A stretch of DNA of 47,412 nt from Candidatus Roizmanbacteria bacterium RIFCSPHIGHO2_12_FULL_37_23 (GCA_001788095.1 MFZX01000026.1:1-47412), one strand, 5' to 3'. Counted from the stretch's first letter, positions 1 through 9,060 are shown. Numbers and translations: made by a program. The notes: generated by a model not told the origin, from the sequence alone.

Positions 1-108
1 AGATATACGAAGTGGACCGACTGCAAAGGCAAATTCAGAAATCTTAACGGAAAAAGAGGAGTCGATATGACCAAAAAACACGGGATTGTCCTGCCAACCT
101 ATTTCTGA
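1..108 (+). CDS. C-terminal end of an unidentified ORF truncated by the window edge (…RYTKWTDCKGKFRNLNGKRGVDMTKKHGIVLPTYF*)
   Basis: Open frame 1 from base 1 to TGA at 106-108; no recognised domain. Confidence 0.3.
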   Translation, partial: RYTKWTDCKGKFRNLNGKRGVDMTKKHGIVLPTYF

Positions 109-138
109 CTGCTAGGTGCCAGTTTGTGGACGCTTCTG

Positions 139-224
139 CGGAGAGGGTGGGATTCGAACCCACGGAGGCTATGCACCTCACCGGTTTTCAAGACCGGCGC
201 ACTAGTCCGCTATGCGACCTCTCC
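139..224 (-). tRNA. tRNA-Ser(UGA)
   Basis: Reverse complement GGAGAGG…CTTGAAA anticodon loop…long variable arm…GGTTCGAATCC…CCTCTCC+G73; acceptor pairs 7/7. Confidence 0.93.
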
Positions 225-269
225 AATCACTATATTTTAACTTATGCGCTCGATGATTCCAACCTCAAA

Positions 270-299
270 TCCCACTCCCGAGGTGGGAGGTAGTATAAT
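270..299 (+). promoter_or_regulatory. Predicted promoter: -10 TATAAT (294-299) 6 nt before ATG at 306; -35 region occupied by hairpin TCCCAC-N7-GTGGGA (270-288)
   Basis: Direct reading of motif and inverted repeat. Confidence 0.6.
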
Positions 300-305
300 G
301 TTTAA

Positions 306-1361
306 ATGAAATTAACTGATTATTTTGACAAACATAAGGAAATAATTAGCAAGCATCTTACAACTTTTCTTGAAGAAAGAAGAAAAAATTCACCCGATAA
401 TGTTACTGATCATTATTATCGACTTTCGGATTTTACTATAAGAGGCAAAATGCTCAGAGGTATCTTCGTAATTCTGGCGTTTGAAGCTTACGGTGGAAAA
501 GTAAATGAGAATGTCCTTAATGCCGCTGCTGCTATGGAAATGGCCCAAGCTTCATTTCTTATCCATGATGATATTATGGATAGAGATCTGTTACGAAGAG
601 GTAGGGATACTATTTTTGCACAATACATAGAAGAAGGGAAAATACAAAAAGTTCGAAATCCAGAATTTTATGGTCAGTCTATGGGTATAGTTTCTGGCGA
701 TTTAACGATCTTGATGAGTTACGAATTGTTATCTCTAAGTTCAGGGGTAACAAAAATCTCCAACAACATAGTTACTCTTGCTGCCCGTGAAATGCAAAAT
801 GTAGCCTTAGGACAATTTATGGATTACGTATTTGGACAAACGCACAGTGAACCATCCGAGGATCAAATTTTAACAATGTATGAATATAAAACAGGCGGAT
901 ATACGTTTGCCCTTCCGTTTATTATCGGAGCTCTATTGGCCGGAGCTAACGATCGCGAAATCGCCCAATTGAACAAGATGGGAAGATATCTTGGTACTAT
1001 TTTTCAGATTAAAGATGACGAGATGGCGATTTTTGAAGATGAGGAAAAAATAGGAAAACCCGTGGGTTCAGACATCAGGGAGAATAAAAAAACCCTTATC
1101 CGTTGTTTGCTTTATAAAAAAGCCACCAACGAGGAAAGTAGATTTCTTGATTCATGTTTTGGTAATCAGAAAATTACACAGCAAAATATTAAAGAACTAC
1201 AAGATGTGATTATCAAATATCATATTCGAGATGAAATACATGAGCGGGTCGAAAATCTTTCTCAGAAGGCGCTTCAAATAATCCAAACATTCAATATCGT
1301 ACCAGAATACAACTTATTGTTTAAAGAGCTTGAGCATTATAATAAAACAAGATCCACATAA
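306..1361 (+). CDS. Polyprenyl diphosphate synthase (IspA/GGPPS family)
   Basis: First Asp-rich motif region LIHDDIMDRD, second motif QIKDDEMAIFEDEEKIGKPVGSD. Confidence 0.9.
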   Translation: MKLTDYFDKHKEIISKHLTTFLEERRKNSPDNVTDHYYRLSDFTIRGKMLRGIFVILAFEAYGGKVNENVLNAAAAMEMAQASFLIHDDIMDRDLLRRGRDTIFAQYIEEGKIQKVRNPEFYGQSMGIVSGDLTILMSYELLSLSSGVTKISNNIVTLAAREMQNVALGQFMDYVFGQTHSEPSEDQILTMYEYKTGGYTFALPFIIGALLAGANDREIAQLNKMGRYLGTIFQIKDDEMAIFEDEEKIGKPVGSDIRENKKTLIRCLLYKKATNEESRFLDSCFGNQKITQQNIKELQDVIIKYHIRDEIHERVENLSQKALQIIQTFNIVPEYNLLFKELEHYNKTRST

Positions 1362-1392
1362 TTTACTGCAGTCAATTAATTAATTGTATCTC

Positions 1393-2214
1393 ATGACATT
1401 TTCAGGCCATCGATTAGTTCAATTTCAGAAGAAAGTATATGATTATTATTCCCTTCATAGACGGAAAATGCCATGGAGGGAGATTTTATCACCTTACAGT
1501 ATATTCATCTCAGAGGTTATGCTCCAACAGACGCAGGTTGAAAGAGTAATAAGTAAATACAAAGTTTTTTTACATGTTTTTCCTTCGTTTAAAAGCCTTG
1601 CTGCAGCACCTCTGCGGGATATTTTATCACTTTGGAGTGGTCTTGGTTACAACAGACGAGCAGTATGGTTACATAGATCTGCAAAAATTATCGTAAATAA
1701 ATATCAAGGTAAACTACCTGCTGATCAAGCGACACTACAAATGCTTCCTGGAATTGGTCCTCATACTGCAGGCTCTATTATTGCTTTTGCATATAATAAA
1801 CCAGTAGTATTTATTGAAACTAATATACGATCTGCTCTTTTGCATGACTTTTATAAAAATAAAGATAATGTACACGACAAAGAACTTATGTCGCTTATTG
1901 AGATAACCTTAGATAAAGACAATCCTCGTACATGGTATTGGGCGCTCATGGATTATGGGTCATATATAAAAAAGAAATTCAGTAATCCCTCTCGTAGAAG
2001 CAAACATCATATACAACAAAAAGCATTCCATGGCTCTAATAGACAACTTAGGGGAAGAATTTTAAAGAACCTGTTACAAAAGGTTAAATTAACAAAAGAT
2101 GATCTTATTGTGCTTTGCGACGTTCATCCGTCAAAATTACAAAATAACCTAAAGGATCTTCAACGTGAGGGATTAATATCAAGAGATGGAGACACGTATT
2201 CGATTCCTCAATAA
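1393..2214 (+). CDS. mutY: MutY-like A/G-specific adenine glycosylase (HhH-GPD) lacking the C-terminal FeS cysteines
   Basis: SEVMLQQTQVERV, LPGIGPHTAGSI (HhH); ORF track start 1384 is a TTG, ATG at 1393 more likely. Confidence 0.8.
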   Translation: MTFSGHRLVQFQKKVYDYYSLHRRKMPWREILSPYSIFISEVMLQQTQVERVISKYKVFLHVFPSFKSLAAAPLRDILSLWSGLGYNRRAVWLHRSAKIIVNKYQGKLPADQATLQMLPGIGPHTAGSIIAFAYNKPVVFIETNIRSALLHDFYKNKDNVHDKELMSLIEITLDKDNPRTWYWALMDYGSYIKKKFSNPSRRSKHHIQQKAFHGSNRQLRGRILKNLLQKVKLTKDDLIVLCDVHPSKLQNNLKDLQREGLISRDGDTYSIPQ

Positions 2215-2537
2215 AATAGTTTAAGTTCTTTTCCAATCCTATATATCTGGATGAATCCAAGTATAAGCAGAACTGATCCAAAAATATTTGTGCCTATAAA
2301 AAAGATTCGGAGGTCTTCTACAGGAATTACAGTAGATTGTTTAAGCTCAATTATCAAAAGTATAATAAGGAGCAATATGTGAAATATTGCTCCAGCAGCA
2401 ACTTTTTTTAATCCTTGACCTAATTTTCCACCAACCGATTTTGAGGATAAAATCGCATAAACTACTGCAAGAAATCCAGTTGCAAATACAATTGAGAGGA
2501 AAATTTTCAGCAAAAAAGGATACGCAAATGCTGACAT
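2208..2537 (-). CDS. Hypothetical small membrane protein
   Basis: 109 aa ORF with several hydrophobic helices. Confidence 0.6.
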   Translation of the reverse strand: MSAFAYPFLLKIFLSIVFATGFLAVVYAILSSKSVGGKLGQGLKKVAAGAIFHILLLIILLIIELKQSTVIPVEDLRIFFIGTNIFGSVLLILGFIQIYRIGKELKLFY

Positions 2538-2568
2538 ATAAAAATACTATGTTAAATTTGGAAAAATG

Positions 2569-3786
2569 TCAAGAATCTAACTTTATTGTTGGGAAAAGAA
2601 ATTTTTTGCGCCTCATATCTCTACGCTTATCGAATAAACTTATCCCAAACTTAATCTTATTTTCTTCAAAAAGTGGATATAGATGCTTTAACTTCTCCTC
2701 GATATCTGCAGTTGCGTGAAACAACATAGGTTGAGATTCTGTTGTTTTTTCTAAATCGTACAACGTGCATCCCGAAGCTCTATACAGAGTATGTTGATGA
2801 TATATTTTATCGAATCCTTTTCTAACGTCCTTTCGTATTAGAAACGGATACTGAGTCTTTTCAGGTAATCTGATTTCCGTTGCATAATATCTAAATTGTT
2901 GTGTTTTAAGAAATATTGACATGCGCCCAACTTGATAATCATATCTTCGAGCTTTTGTAAAAGCATCTTCTATGTATTCCATGAGGCGTACAAAGAGGAT
3001 ATTTTTATCCATCGTTGCAGGAGTGACTGTATGTGTTTTAGATATAGATTGATATGTGATTTTTTTTGCAGTATTGAGTTGATATATCTGATTACCTTGA
3101 AGCTCGTGCCATATTTCTACAATCGGCTTATTAAATAGTTTTGTAATGATTTTTTCCTGTTCGTGTACAAAATCATATGCACTTTCTAATCCAAGAGTTT
3201 TCATCTTCGGAGCTGTTCTCCATCCGATGCCCCAAACATTCTCTATTTTAGTATTCTTAAGAAAGATATCTTTATTTATGTCATTTATTGTGATGCATCC
3301 CGAGGGTTTTTGATAGGACGAACCTATTTTTGCCAGCGATTTCGTTGGAGCAATTCCTACAGATACGGAGATTCCCAGAGATATTTCAATTGTTTTTTTT
3401 ATATGTTTTCCAATCGAACTGTAATCCATACACATAGTATTTTTAAGATCAGTAATATCTGCGAATGCTTCATCAATGGAATATCTTTCAACGTAAGGTG
3501 TGTAGGAGCGAATAATGTCCATCATTTTTTGGGAAAACATTTCGTATAATCGATAATCTGAAGATGCAATAATACATTGCGGACAGAGCTTTTTGATTTC
3601 GTGCATCAGCATGCCACGTTTTACTCCGTATGCCTTTGCTTCATATGAAATAGCTGTTGCGATACCTCGTTCTCTCCCAATAACTAAAGGTTTTCCCTTG
3701 GTAGAAGGATGTATTGCTTGATAGACCGAAGCAAAAAATGCATCACCGTCAATATGCATAAGAGCGCGTGACCAGTCAGTAGTCAT
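2569..3786 (-). CDS. dinB: Y-family DNA polymerase IV
   Basis: MHIDGDAFFASVYQ, YSIDEAFADIT, SVGIAPTKSLAKIGS motifs. Confidence 0.93.
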   Translation of the reverse strand: MTTDWSRALMHIDGDAFFASVYQAIHPSTKGKPLVIGRERGIATAISYEAKAYGVKRGMLMHEIKKLCPQCIIASSDYRLYEMFSQKMMDIIRSYTPYVERYSIDEAFADITDLKNTMCMDYSSIGKHIKKTIEISLGISVSVGIAPTKSLAKIGSSYQKPSGCITINDINKDIFLKNTKIENVWGIGWRTAPKMKTLGLESAYDFVHEQEKIITKLFNKPIVEIWHELQGNQIYQLNTAKKITYQSISKTHTVTPATMDKNILFVRLMEYIEDAFTKARRYDYQVGRMSIFLKTQQFRYYATEIRLPEKTQYPFLIRKDVRKGFDKIYHQHTLYRASGCTLYDLEKTTESQPMLFHATADIEEKLKHLYPLFEENKIKFGISLFDKRRDMRRKKFLFPTIKLDS

Positions 3787-3840
3787 AACTTAATCATTCT
3801 AGTAAACGTTTGTTCACTTTTCAAGGAGTTTGTTATACCC

Positions 3841-3915
3841 CTTCGCCCCGATTAAATCGGGGCTACGGTAGGCATATACCAATGGGCCCTTGGCGAAGCA
3901 AAGCAGAGTGGTATA
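3841..3915. repeat. Nested palindromic element: GCCCCGAT-TAA-ATCGGGGC (3845-3863), outer CTTCGCC/GGCGAAG (3841-3847/3892-3898), TATACCA/TGGTATA
   Basis: Inverted repeats read directly. Confidence 0.7.
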
Positions 3916-3929
3916 TAATAAGCAAGATA

Positions 3930-4409
3930 ATGATGAAACATGAAACAGCGGCAGGAGGAATCGTCTATAGAATTCTCCAATCTCACCGCCAGCCGGCGGT
4001 TCAAATTCTCAAATCAGTCCGGTGGCTGATTTGTCAGCATTCCCAACATAAGGGTTGGGTTTTCCCAAAGGGACTAGTCGGAGATACTCAAGAAGGAGAA
4101 TCATACGAAGAAGCTGCGTTAAGAGAGGTAGAAGAAGAAGGTGGAGTGAAAGCTGGCATTGTACAAAAAATACCTGGAGTTTTTGATTATATATATACGT
4201 TTAAAAGTGAGAGAATAAAAAAAACAGTCCACTATTTTTTAATGGAATATCTCTCAGGAGATCCGAAAGATCATGATTGGGAGATGCAGGATGCCAAGTT
4301 TATAACTGAAGAAGAAATCCGAAAATTATTAACATATCCATCAGAAAGAAAAGCATTTGATAGAGCGGTAAAGTTGTATGAGAATAGAGATTTAGGAATG
4401 TCATCCTGA
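3930..4409 (+). CDS. NUDIX hydrolase
   Basis: ETAAGGIVYR…GWVFPKGLVGDTQEGESYEEAALREVEEEGG (Nudix box); start at MMKHETAAGG rather than ORF-track 3810. Confidence 0.85.
   Translation: MMKHETAAGGIVYRILQSHRQPAVQILKSVRWLICQHSQHKGWVFPKGLVGDTQEGESYEEAALREVEEEGGVKAGIVQKIPGVFDYIYTFKSERIKKTVHYFLMEYLSGDPKDHDWEMQDAKFITEEEIRKLLTYPSERKAFDRAVKLYENRDLGMSS
3973..4032. repeat. Two palindromes inside the NUDIX CDS: ACCGCC-AGCC-GGCGGT (3985-4000) and AAATCAG-N8-CTGATTT (4011-4032)
   Basis: Inverted repeats; 13 nt ttctccaatctca at 3973-3985 recurs at 4489-4501 in the intergenic region before purA. Confidence 0.7.
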
Positions 4410-4476
4410 ACCCTGATATTTATCGGGGCAGGTTTAATTTTGAAGCTCGAGATTCCGAATCAAGTTCGGAATGACA
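4399..4476. repeat. Composite palindromic element TGTCATCCTGAA…TTCGGAATGACA with internal CCCTGATA/TATCGGGG
   Basis: Terminal inverted repeats; same TGTCATTC…GAATGACA ends as the element at 15796-15854. Confidence 0.75.
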
Positions 4477-4525
4477 CTCAACAAAGCATTCTCCAATCTC
4501 AAATATCAAATCTCAAATTCTAAAC

Positions 4526-5770
4526 ATGAATTTCGCAATTATCGGTACACAATGGGGAGATGAGGGAAAAGGAAAAATAGTTGACTACCTTTCTGAAAAA
4601 TTTGATTATATTGTCCGCTATCAAGGTGGTAATAATGCCGGACACACCGTTGTGTTGGGAGATCAGAAGTTTCCTCTTCATCATATACCAACAGGCATTC
4701 TTCATAAAAATAAAATTTGTTGTATTGGTTGTGGGGTGATTTTAAATCCAAAAGTTTTCCTAGAGGAATTACAAAGTCTTGATAAACGCGTGGGAAATAA
4801 TACCGCGCGATTGATTATAGATCCAAAAGCCCATCTTATCATGCCTTGGCACATTTTGAGAGATTCTTTAACTGGAGGGAAGATAGGAACAACAGGTCGT
4901 GGTATTGGTCCATGCTATGAAGATGCCATAGGGAGAAGAGGAATTCGGATTGGTGACTTTGTGTATAACAGGAATATTAAGAAACAGATACAAAGTACCA
5001 TAGGATATTATGCTGACTTAGCAAAGAAGCTCAACGCACAGACAATATATAAAGATTATTCAACAACTATTAAAGCAATTCTTAAGCGTCCGAGAGTTTC
5101 ACTTGGTGACGTTGGAGTTCTTTTGGATGAGAAACAAAAGAATCGGAATATTCTTTTTGAAGGCGCACAAGCAACACTTCTTGATATCTATTTTGGCACT
5201 TACCCTTTTGTTACCAGCTCTCATCCAACACTTGGTGGGATTTACATAGGTACCGGTTTTGCTCCACAAAATATTAAAACTGTAGGTGTTGTTAAAGCAT
5301 ATACAACTAGGGTTGGCGAAGGTCCTTTCCCAACAGAACTACATGATAAAGTCGGAAAACATCTCGCAGAAAAAGGCCATGAATTTGGCACTACAACTGG
5401 TCGGCCAAGACGTTGTGGCTGGTTGGATCTCACCATAATTCGTTATGCCAAGCGCATAAGTGGCCTTAGTGGCATTGCTCTAACAAAACTTGATATTCTC
5501 ACAGGATTAACTACTCTAAAAGTTGCAGTAGGTTATAAGCTTAAGGGTAAAGTCATTAAGGATTTTCCAGTGTTTGTCTATGATCTTGAACGCGTACAAT
5601 CAATCTATCATGAAATGGAAGGATGGAACGATGATATAACAGGTATAAAATCCTTTAATAATCTTCCAAAACAAGCAAAAAATTATGTGAAATTTATTGA
5701 AAAAGAAACGGGACTTCCTGTTAAATATATTGGAGTTGGTCCTGAGAGAAGTCAGTTAATTATCAGATAA
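4526..5770 (+). CDS. purA: Adenylosuccinate synthetase
   Basis: GTQWGDEGKGKIVDYL, GGNNAGHTVV, GTTGRGIGPCYEDAIGRRGIR, TTTGRPRRCGWLD. Confidence 0.97.
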   Translation: MNFAIIGTQWGDEGKGKIVDYLSEKFDYIVRYQGGNNAGHTVVLGDQKFPLHHIPTGILHKNKICCIGCGVILNPKVFLEELQSLDKRVGNNTARLIIDPKAHLIMPWHILRDSLTGGKIGTTGRGIGPCYEDAIGRRGIRIGDFVYNRNIKKQIQSTIGYYADLAKKLNAQTIYKDYSTTIKAILKRPRVSLGDVGVLLDEKQKNRNILFEGAQATLLDIYFGTYPFVTSSHPTLGGIYIGTGFAPQNIKTVGVVKAYTTRVGEGPFPTELHDKVGKHLAEKGHEFGTTTGRPRRCGWLDLTIIRYAKRISGLSGIALTKLDILTGLTTLKVAVGYKLKGKVIKDFPVFVYDLERVQSIYHEMEGWNDDITGIKSFNNLPKQAKNYVKFIEKETGLPVKYIGVGPERSQLIIR

Positions 5771-6118
5771 TATTTTTTTTGCTGCCTCAACATCTCGTTG
5801 AATTTCTTCTTTAAGTTCTTCCATTGAGCCAAAGTTCTTTATACCTCGGACGTATCCAGCGAGAGAGAATTCAATTTCTTCTCCATAAATAGTGCTATTG
5901 AAATCGAGAATGTATATTTCAAGAACATTATTAGTTTCGTCCTTAACTAACCGTGGTCCAAAGTAAAGAACACCTTTATATTGTTGGTTATAAATCTCTA
6001 ATCGTACAGCATAAATTCCTTCTTGGGTGCCTTGAGGAATAACAGACGGATCGAGATTAACTGTCGGGAAGCCAATAGTTCGCCCGCTTTGTTCGCCTTG
6101 TAGTACAGTCCCTCTCAT
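5756..6118 (-). CDS. Stand-alone riboflavin kinase (RibF C-terminal-like domain only)
   Basis: MRGTVLQGEQSGRTIGFPTVNL…GIYAV…EIYILDFNSTIYGEEIEF. Confidence 0.85.
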   Translation of the reverse strand: MRGTVLQGEQSGRTIGFPTVNLDPSVIPQGTQEGIYAVRLEIYNQQYKGVLYFGPRLVKDETNNVLEIYILDFNSTIYGEEIEFSLAGYVRGIKNFGSMEELKEEIQRDVEAAKKILSDN

Positions 6119-7014
6119 TTTTTGAATTGGGAGACTTTGTAGATAGAAACTGCTAAGATAGCTACTCCCACTATCTGTGTGGGCGATAAAGAGTTATGGA
6201 AATAAAAGTAGTCGATAAAAATCGCTGATGCTGGCCATGTTAATTCCGCAATAGAACTTACGCGTGCAGGAGTTTTTCTAAGGCCGTAATAATATATGAG
6301 TAAAGCCACCATTCCTGTAGAGAAAACAATTATTATTAGTCGTATCCACTGACTTTGATCCAGAGCAAGCAGAGAAGCTTGATTTCCAAAACCAAATACA
6401 AAGAGAATTGCAAAGAGGGGGGTGATAAGAAATCGAAGGAGTGTAGTTAATTGATAAGAGACTTTGTGCAAAACGATTTTAGAAAACGATGTGGAAACTG
6501 CCCAGACAAAACCGGCTCCTAATGCCAGTAATGCAGCAATAAGTGTTTGGTTTCCGGATGCAAGATTTATAGTGAGATCTTTAAAAGAAATAAGATATGT
6601 TGAGAGTATCCCAAGTGCTGCCCAATATATGAATTTTTTAGTAAGCTTTTCTTTTAGAATAATCGCTGCTGCCGAAATCGCCCAGATAGGCTGTAGCTGT
6701 TGAAGTAGGACTACGACTGAGAATTGAATATATTGAACTTTTCCTAAAGCGGCGGTGTACATTACTGTTCCAAGAACACCGGAGAACAAACTGATGATCC
6801 CTAAAGCAATCCATTCTTTTCGAGTTAATTGTGATATCTCTTTTCTCTTAATGAAAATGAAAGGAATTAACACAAGAGCACCAAGTAAGTGTTCCCAGAA
6901 GACGATTACTGTGGGGGGCAATGAAAATAAACTGGTTCGGATTATTCCATCAAGGCTCCAGAGAAGAGCGGCGATCATGATGAAAAGAGGGCCAATGGAG
7001 AGAATTTTCTTCAT
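6115..7014 (-). CDS. EamA/DMT-family transporter
   Basis: 10-TM EamA-like protein; start MKKILSIGPLF preferred over ORF-track start 7056. Confidence 0.85.
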   Translation of the reverse strand: MKKILSIGPLFIMIAALLWSLDGIIRTSLFSLPPTVIVFWEHLLGALVLIPFIFIKRKEISQLTRKEWIALGIISLFSGVLGTVMYTAALGKVQYIQFSVVVLLQQLQPIWAISAAAIILKEKLTKKFIYWAALGILSTYLISFKDLTINLASGNQTLIAALLALGAGFVWAVSTSFSKIVLHKVSYQLTTLLRFLITPLFAILFVFGFGNQASLLALDQSQWIRLIIIVFSTGMVALLIYYYGLRKTPARVSSIAELTWPASAIFIDYFYFHNSLSPTQIVGVAILAVSIYKVSQFKK

Positions 7015-7018
7015 ATTA

Positions 7019-7321
7019 TTATTCTGTAAGTATACACAAAGATTTAGAAAGGTCAACTTTATTTCCTATAAATAATACTCCTTCCTTTCTGAGTTTTTGA
7101 ATCTGAGCATTTTTTCCACCAAATGCGTATCCATGGGCAATATTGCCATCAGACCGGATCACGCGATGGCAGGGAAAAGCTTGCGGATCTATATTTCCAT
7201 GCAAAATTTGTCCTACCAGTCTTGGATTTTTCACCCCTGAGACTTGAGCTAACATTTTGTACGTTGTAATTTTTCCTCGAGGAATTTTTTTAAGCAAAGT
7301 GAGAACTTTTTTGTTATCCAT
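7019..7321 (-). CDS. MGMT-like methylated-DNA-cysteine alkyltransferase domain protein
   Basis: IPRGKITTYKMLA…PRLVGQILHGN…FPCHRVIRSDG; active-site PCHRV retained. Confidence 0.88.
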   Translation of the reverse strand: MDNKKVLTLLKKIPRGKITTYKMLAQVSGVKNPRLVGQILHGNIDPQAFPCHRVIRSDGNIAHGYAFGGKNAQIQKLRKEGVLFIGNKVDLSKSLCILTE

Positions 7322-7745
7322 GAAGTGAATTGAAATACATTTCTAAAACATTATAAATGTTTGTTTTTATTTTGAGTGTTTTTTTGTAACTATTTAGATC
7401 AACCCATTCATATCCATCGTGTTCTCTTTTATCTAGTTTAATATTCCCTGAGAGATAAAAACATTCATATACCACGCTAAAAATTTTCTTTCCAGCATTA
7501 TAGTGTTTTATTTTAGGATATTCAAAATAGGTTGTTGTGAAGGGTTTTTCAACTCTCACTTTGAGTTTGGTTTCTTCATCTATTTCTCTTAAAAAGGCTT
7601 TTTTGAAATCGGTTTCTCCTTCTTGAATTTTACCTCCAGGAAGGTCGTAGAGATTTATAAAGGAGTCGTAGAGGATAAGAACTTCACCGTTTTTGTTGAT
7701 TAAGGCTTTTTGCCCGACGTAAAAAAGTTGGTCATTTACAGACAT
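7314..7745 (-). CDS. NUDIX hydrolase
   Basis: GGKIQEGETDFKKAFLREIDEETKL Nudix box. Confidence 0.9.
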   Translation of the reverse strand: MSVNDQLFYVGQKALINKNGEVLILYDSFINLYDLPGGKIQEGETDFKKAFLREIDEETKLKVRVEKPFTTTYFEYPKIKHYNAGKKIFSVVYECFYLSGNIKLDKREHDGYEWVDLNSYKKTLKIKTNIYNVLEMYFNSLHG

Positions 7746-7751
7746 GGGACT

Positions 7752-7757
7752 AGTATA
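7752..7757 (-). promoter_or_regulatory. -10 box TATACT, 6 nt before ATG at 7745 (predicted leaderless)
   Basis: Motif spacing. Confidence 0.55.
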
Positions 7758-7777
7758 GCACAGAAAATTCGAGGGGA

Positions 7778-9019
7778 TTATTTTTTTTCTGGGTGATTAA
7801 GAAGCTTGTAAAGGAACACAATTGATATGAGTTGAAAAATCGCTGCGATAAGTAAATTAACTTTGAGTGATATCATCTGCGAGGTCAGTGACGCAATGTA
7901 GATAAAAAGTAAAGCACCCATAACCCTTCCCGCGTTCAAGAAAACTTCAAGGTCACAAATGCGCGCATAATTATGCCCCTTATTATCCGTATTGTCTTTC
8001 TCAATTGACTGATACATTATTGGAAGAAAGGCCAATTGTTCCATAGAATCAGCGATAGTGTCGAGGATCATAAAAATAAGTGCTCCCCAAAGAGCAAAAT
8101 TAATATTTAATATAACCGAGCCACTTGTCAGGATAATAAATCCGAGGATTGTGATTAGTAGTCTATGGTGAGTAGTTGATTTTCGTCCAATGGAATAAGT
8201 AATCAGCGCAGCCAATACTGCTGATAGTGAGAGAACAAATCCAAGAGCCCCTTCATCACCAATTAAAGATAACACGACAAGAGCTGGTGCATAAAAAAAT
8301 ACACCACTTTTCAGACCGGTAAAAAAACCCATAGCTCTTACTTTTTTCCATCTATCTGTAACGTTTTTCAATAAAAGTTGTATTGGATCGCGAGCAATTT
8401 TTACTGACCTGATATGATAACCCGCGAAGAAAAGAATGATCGTCGCAATAATAATCAGAATTTTATACGCTTGTTCGGGTGTGTAACTTTGTGAGTAAGA
8501 TCCGGCAACAATAAACCAGCCTATTAATGCTGGAATAATTATATTAATGAGCGTTGATATTGAAGAGGATACTCCTTCAAAATAATTTCGATTTTCATCA
8601 GGCATTGAATTGAGAGAAAAGTAGTGTCTGTTTGACCACCATAAACCAAAAAAGACTCCAAATAATAATCCAAAAAAGAAAACAAATGGGGTCGTAGTTT
8701 TTTGAAGAAAAATAAGCGGAATTATTGATATTCCCTGTGCGACAGAACTCATGAGAAACAACTTATTAGCAGTAAATTTTTTAAGTAGAATACCGTTTAT
8801 GTAAAAACCGAGAGGTAAACCGATAAAAGTTCCAATGCTGTAAAGTGCTATAGTTGAAAATCTTCCTGTTTGTCGATATAAAAAAGCATTAATGAAAATA
8901 GCTAGAAAAGGATAGGCAATTTTATAGAGCGAGTAGGAGACTATCAGTTTTTGCGCATGGACTGGGAGCGATTTAAAATGTGAAAATTCAGTAGTGATTG
9001 CTTTCCGAAGAAGATTCAT
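7778..9019 (-). CDS. MFS transporter
   Basis: 12-TM-like 413 aa protein. Confidence 0.8.
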   Translation of the reverse strand: MNLLRKAITTEFSHFKSLPVHAQKLIVSYSLYKIAYPFLAIFINAFLYRQTGRFSTIALYSIGTFIGLPLGFYINGILLKKFTANKLFLMSSVAQGISIIPLIFLQKTTTPFVFFFGLLFGVFFGLWWSNRHYFSLNSMPDENRNYFEGVSSSISTLINIIIPALIGWFIVAGSYSQSYTPEQAYKILIIIATIILFFAGYHIRSVKIARDPIQLLLKNVTDRWKKVRAMGFFTGLKSGVFFYAPALVVLSLIGDEGALGFVLSLSAVLAALITYSIGRKSTTHHRLLITILGFIILTSGSVILNINFALWGALIFMILDTIADSMEQLAFLPIMYQSIEKDNTDNKGHNYARICDLEVFLNAGRVMGALLFIYIASLTSQMISLKVNLLIAAIFQLISIVFLYKLLNHPEKK

Positions 9020-9025
9020 AATGAA

Positions 9026-9054
9026 AGTATCTCAACATCCCATCTCGATTGCAA
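9026..9054 (-). promoter_or_regulatory. Predicted promoter TTGCAA-N17-GATACT, 6 nt before ATG at 9019
   Basis: Motif spacing on minus strand. Confidence 0.45.
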
Positions 9055-9060
9055 ATTCGG

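Noticed and set aside
7019-7321. Alkyltransferase-like (ATL) protein lacking alkyl transfer
   Set aside because: The PCHRV active-site cysteine is retained, so a catalytically dead ATL call is not supported.
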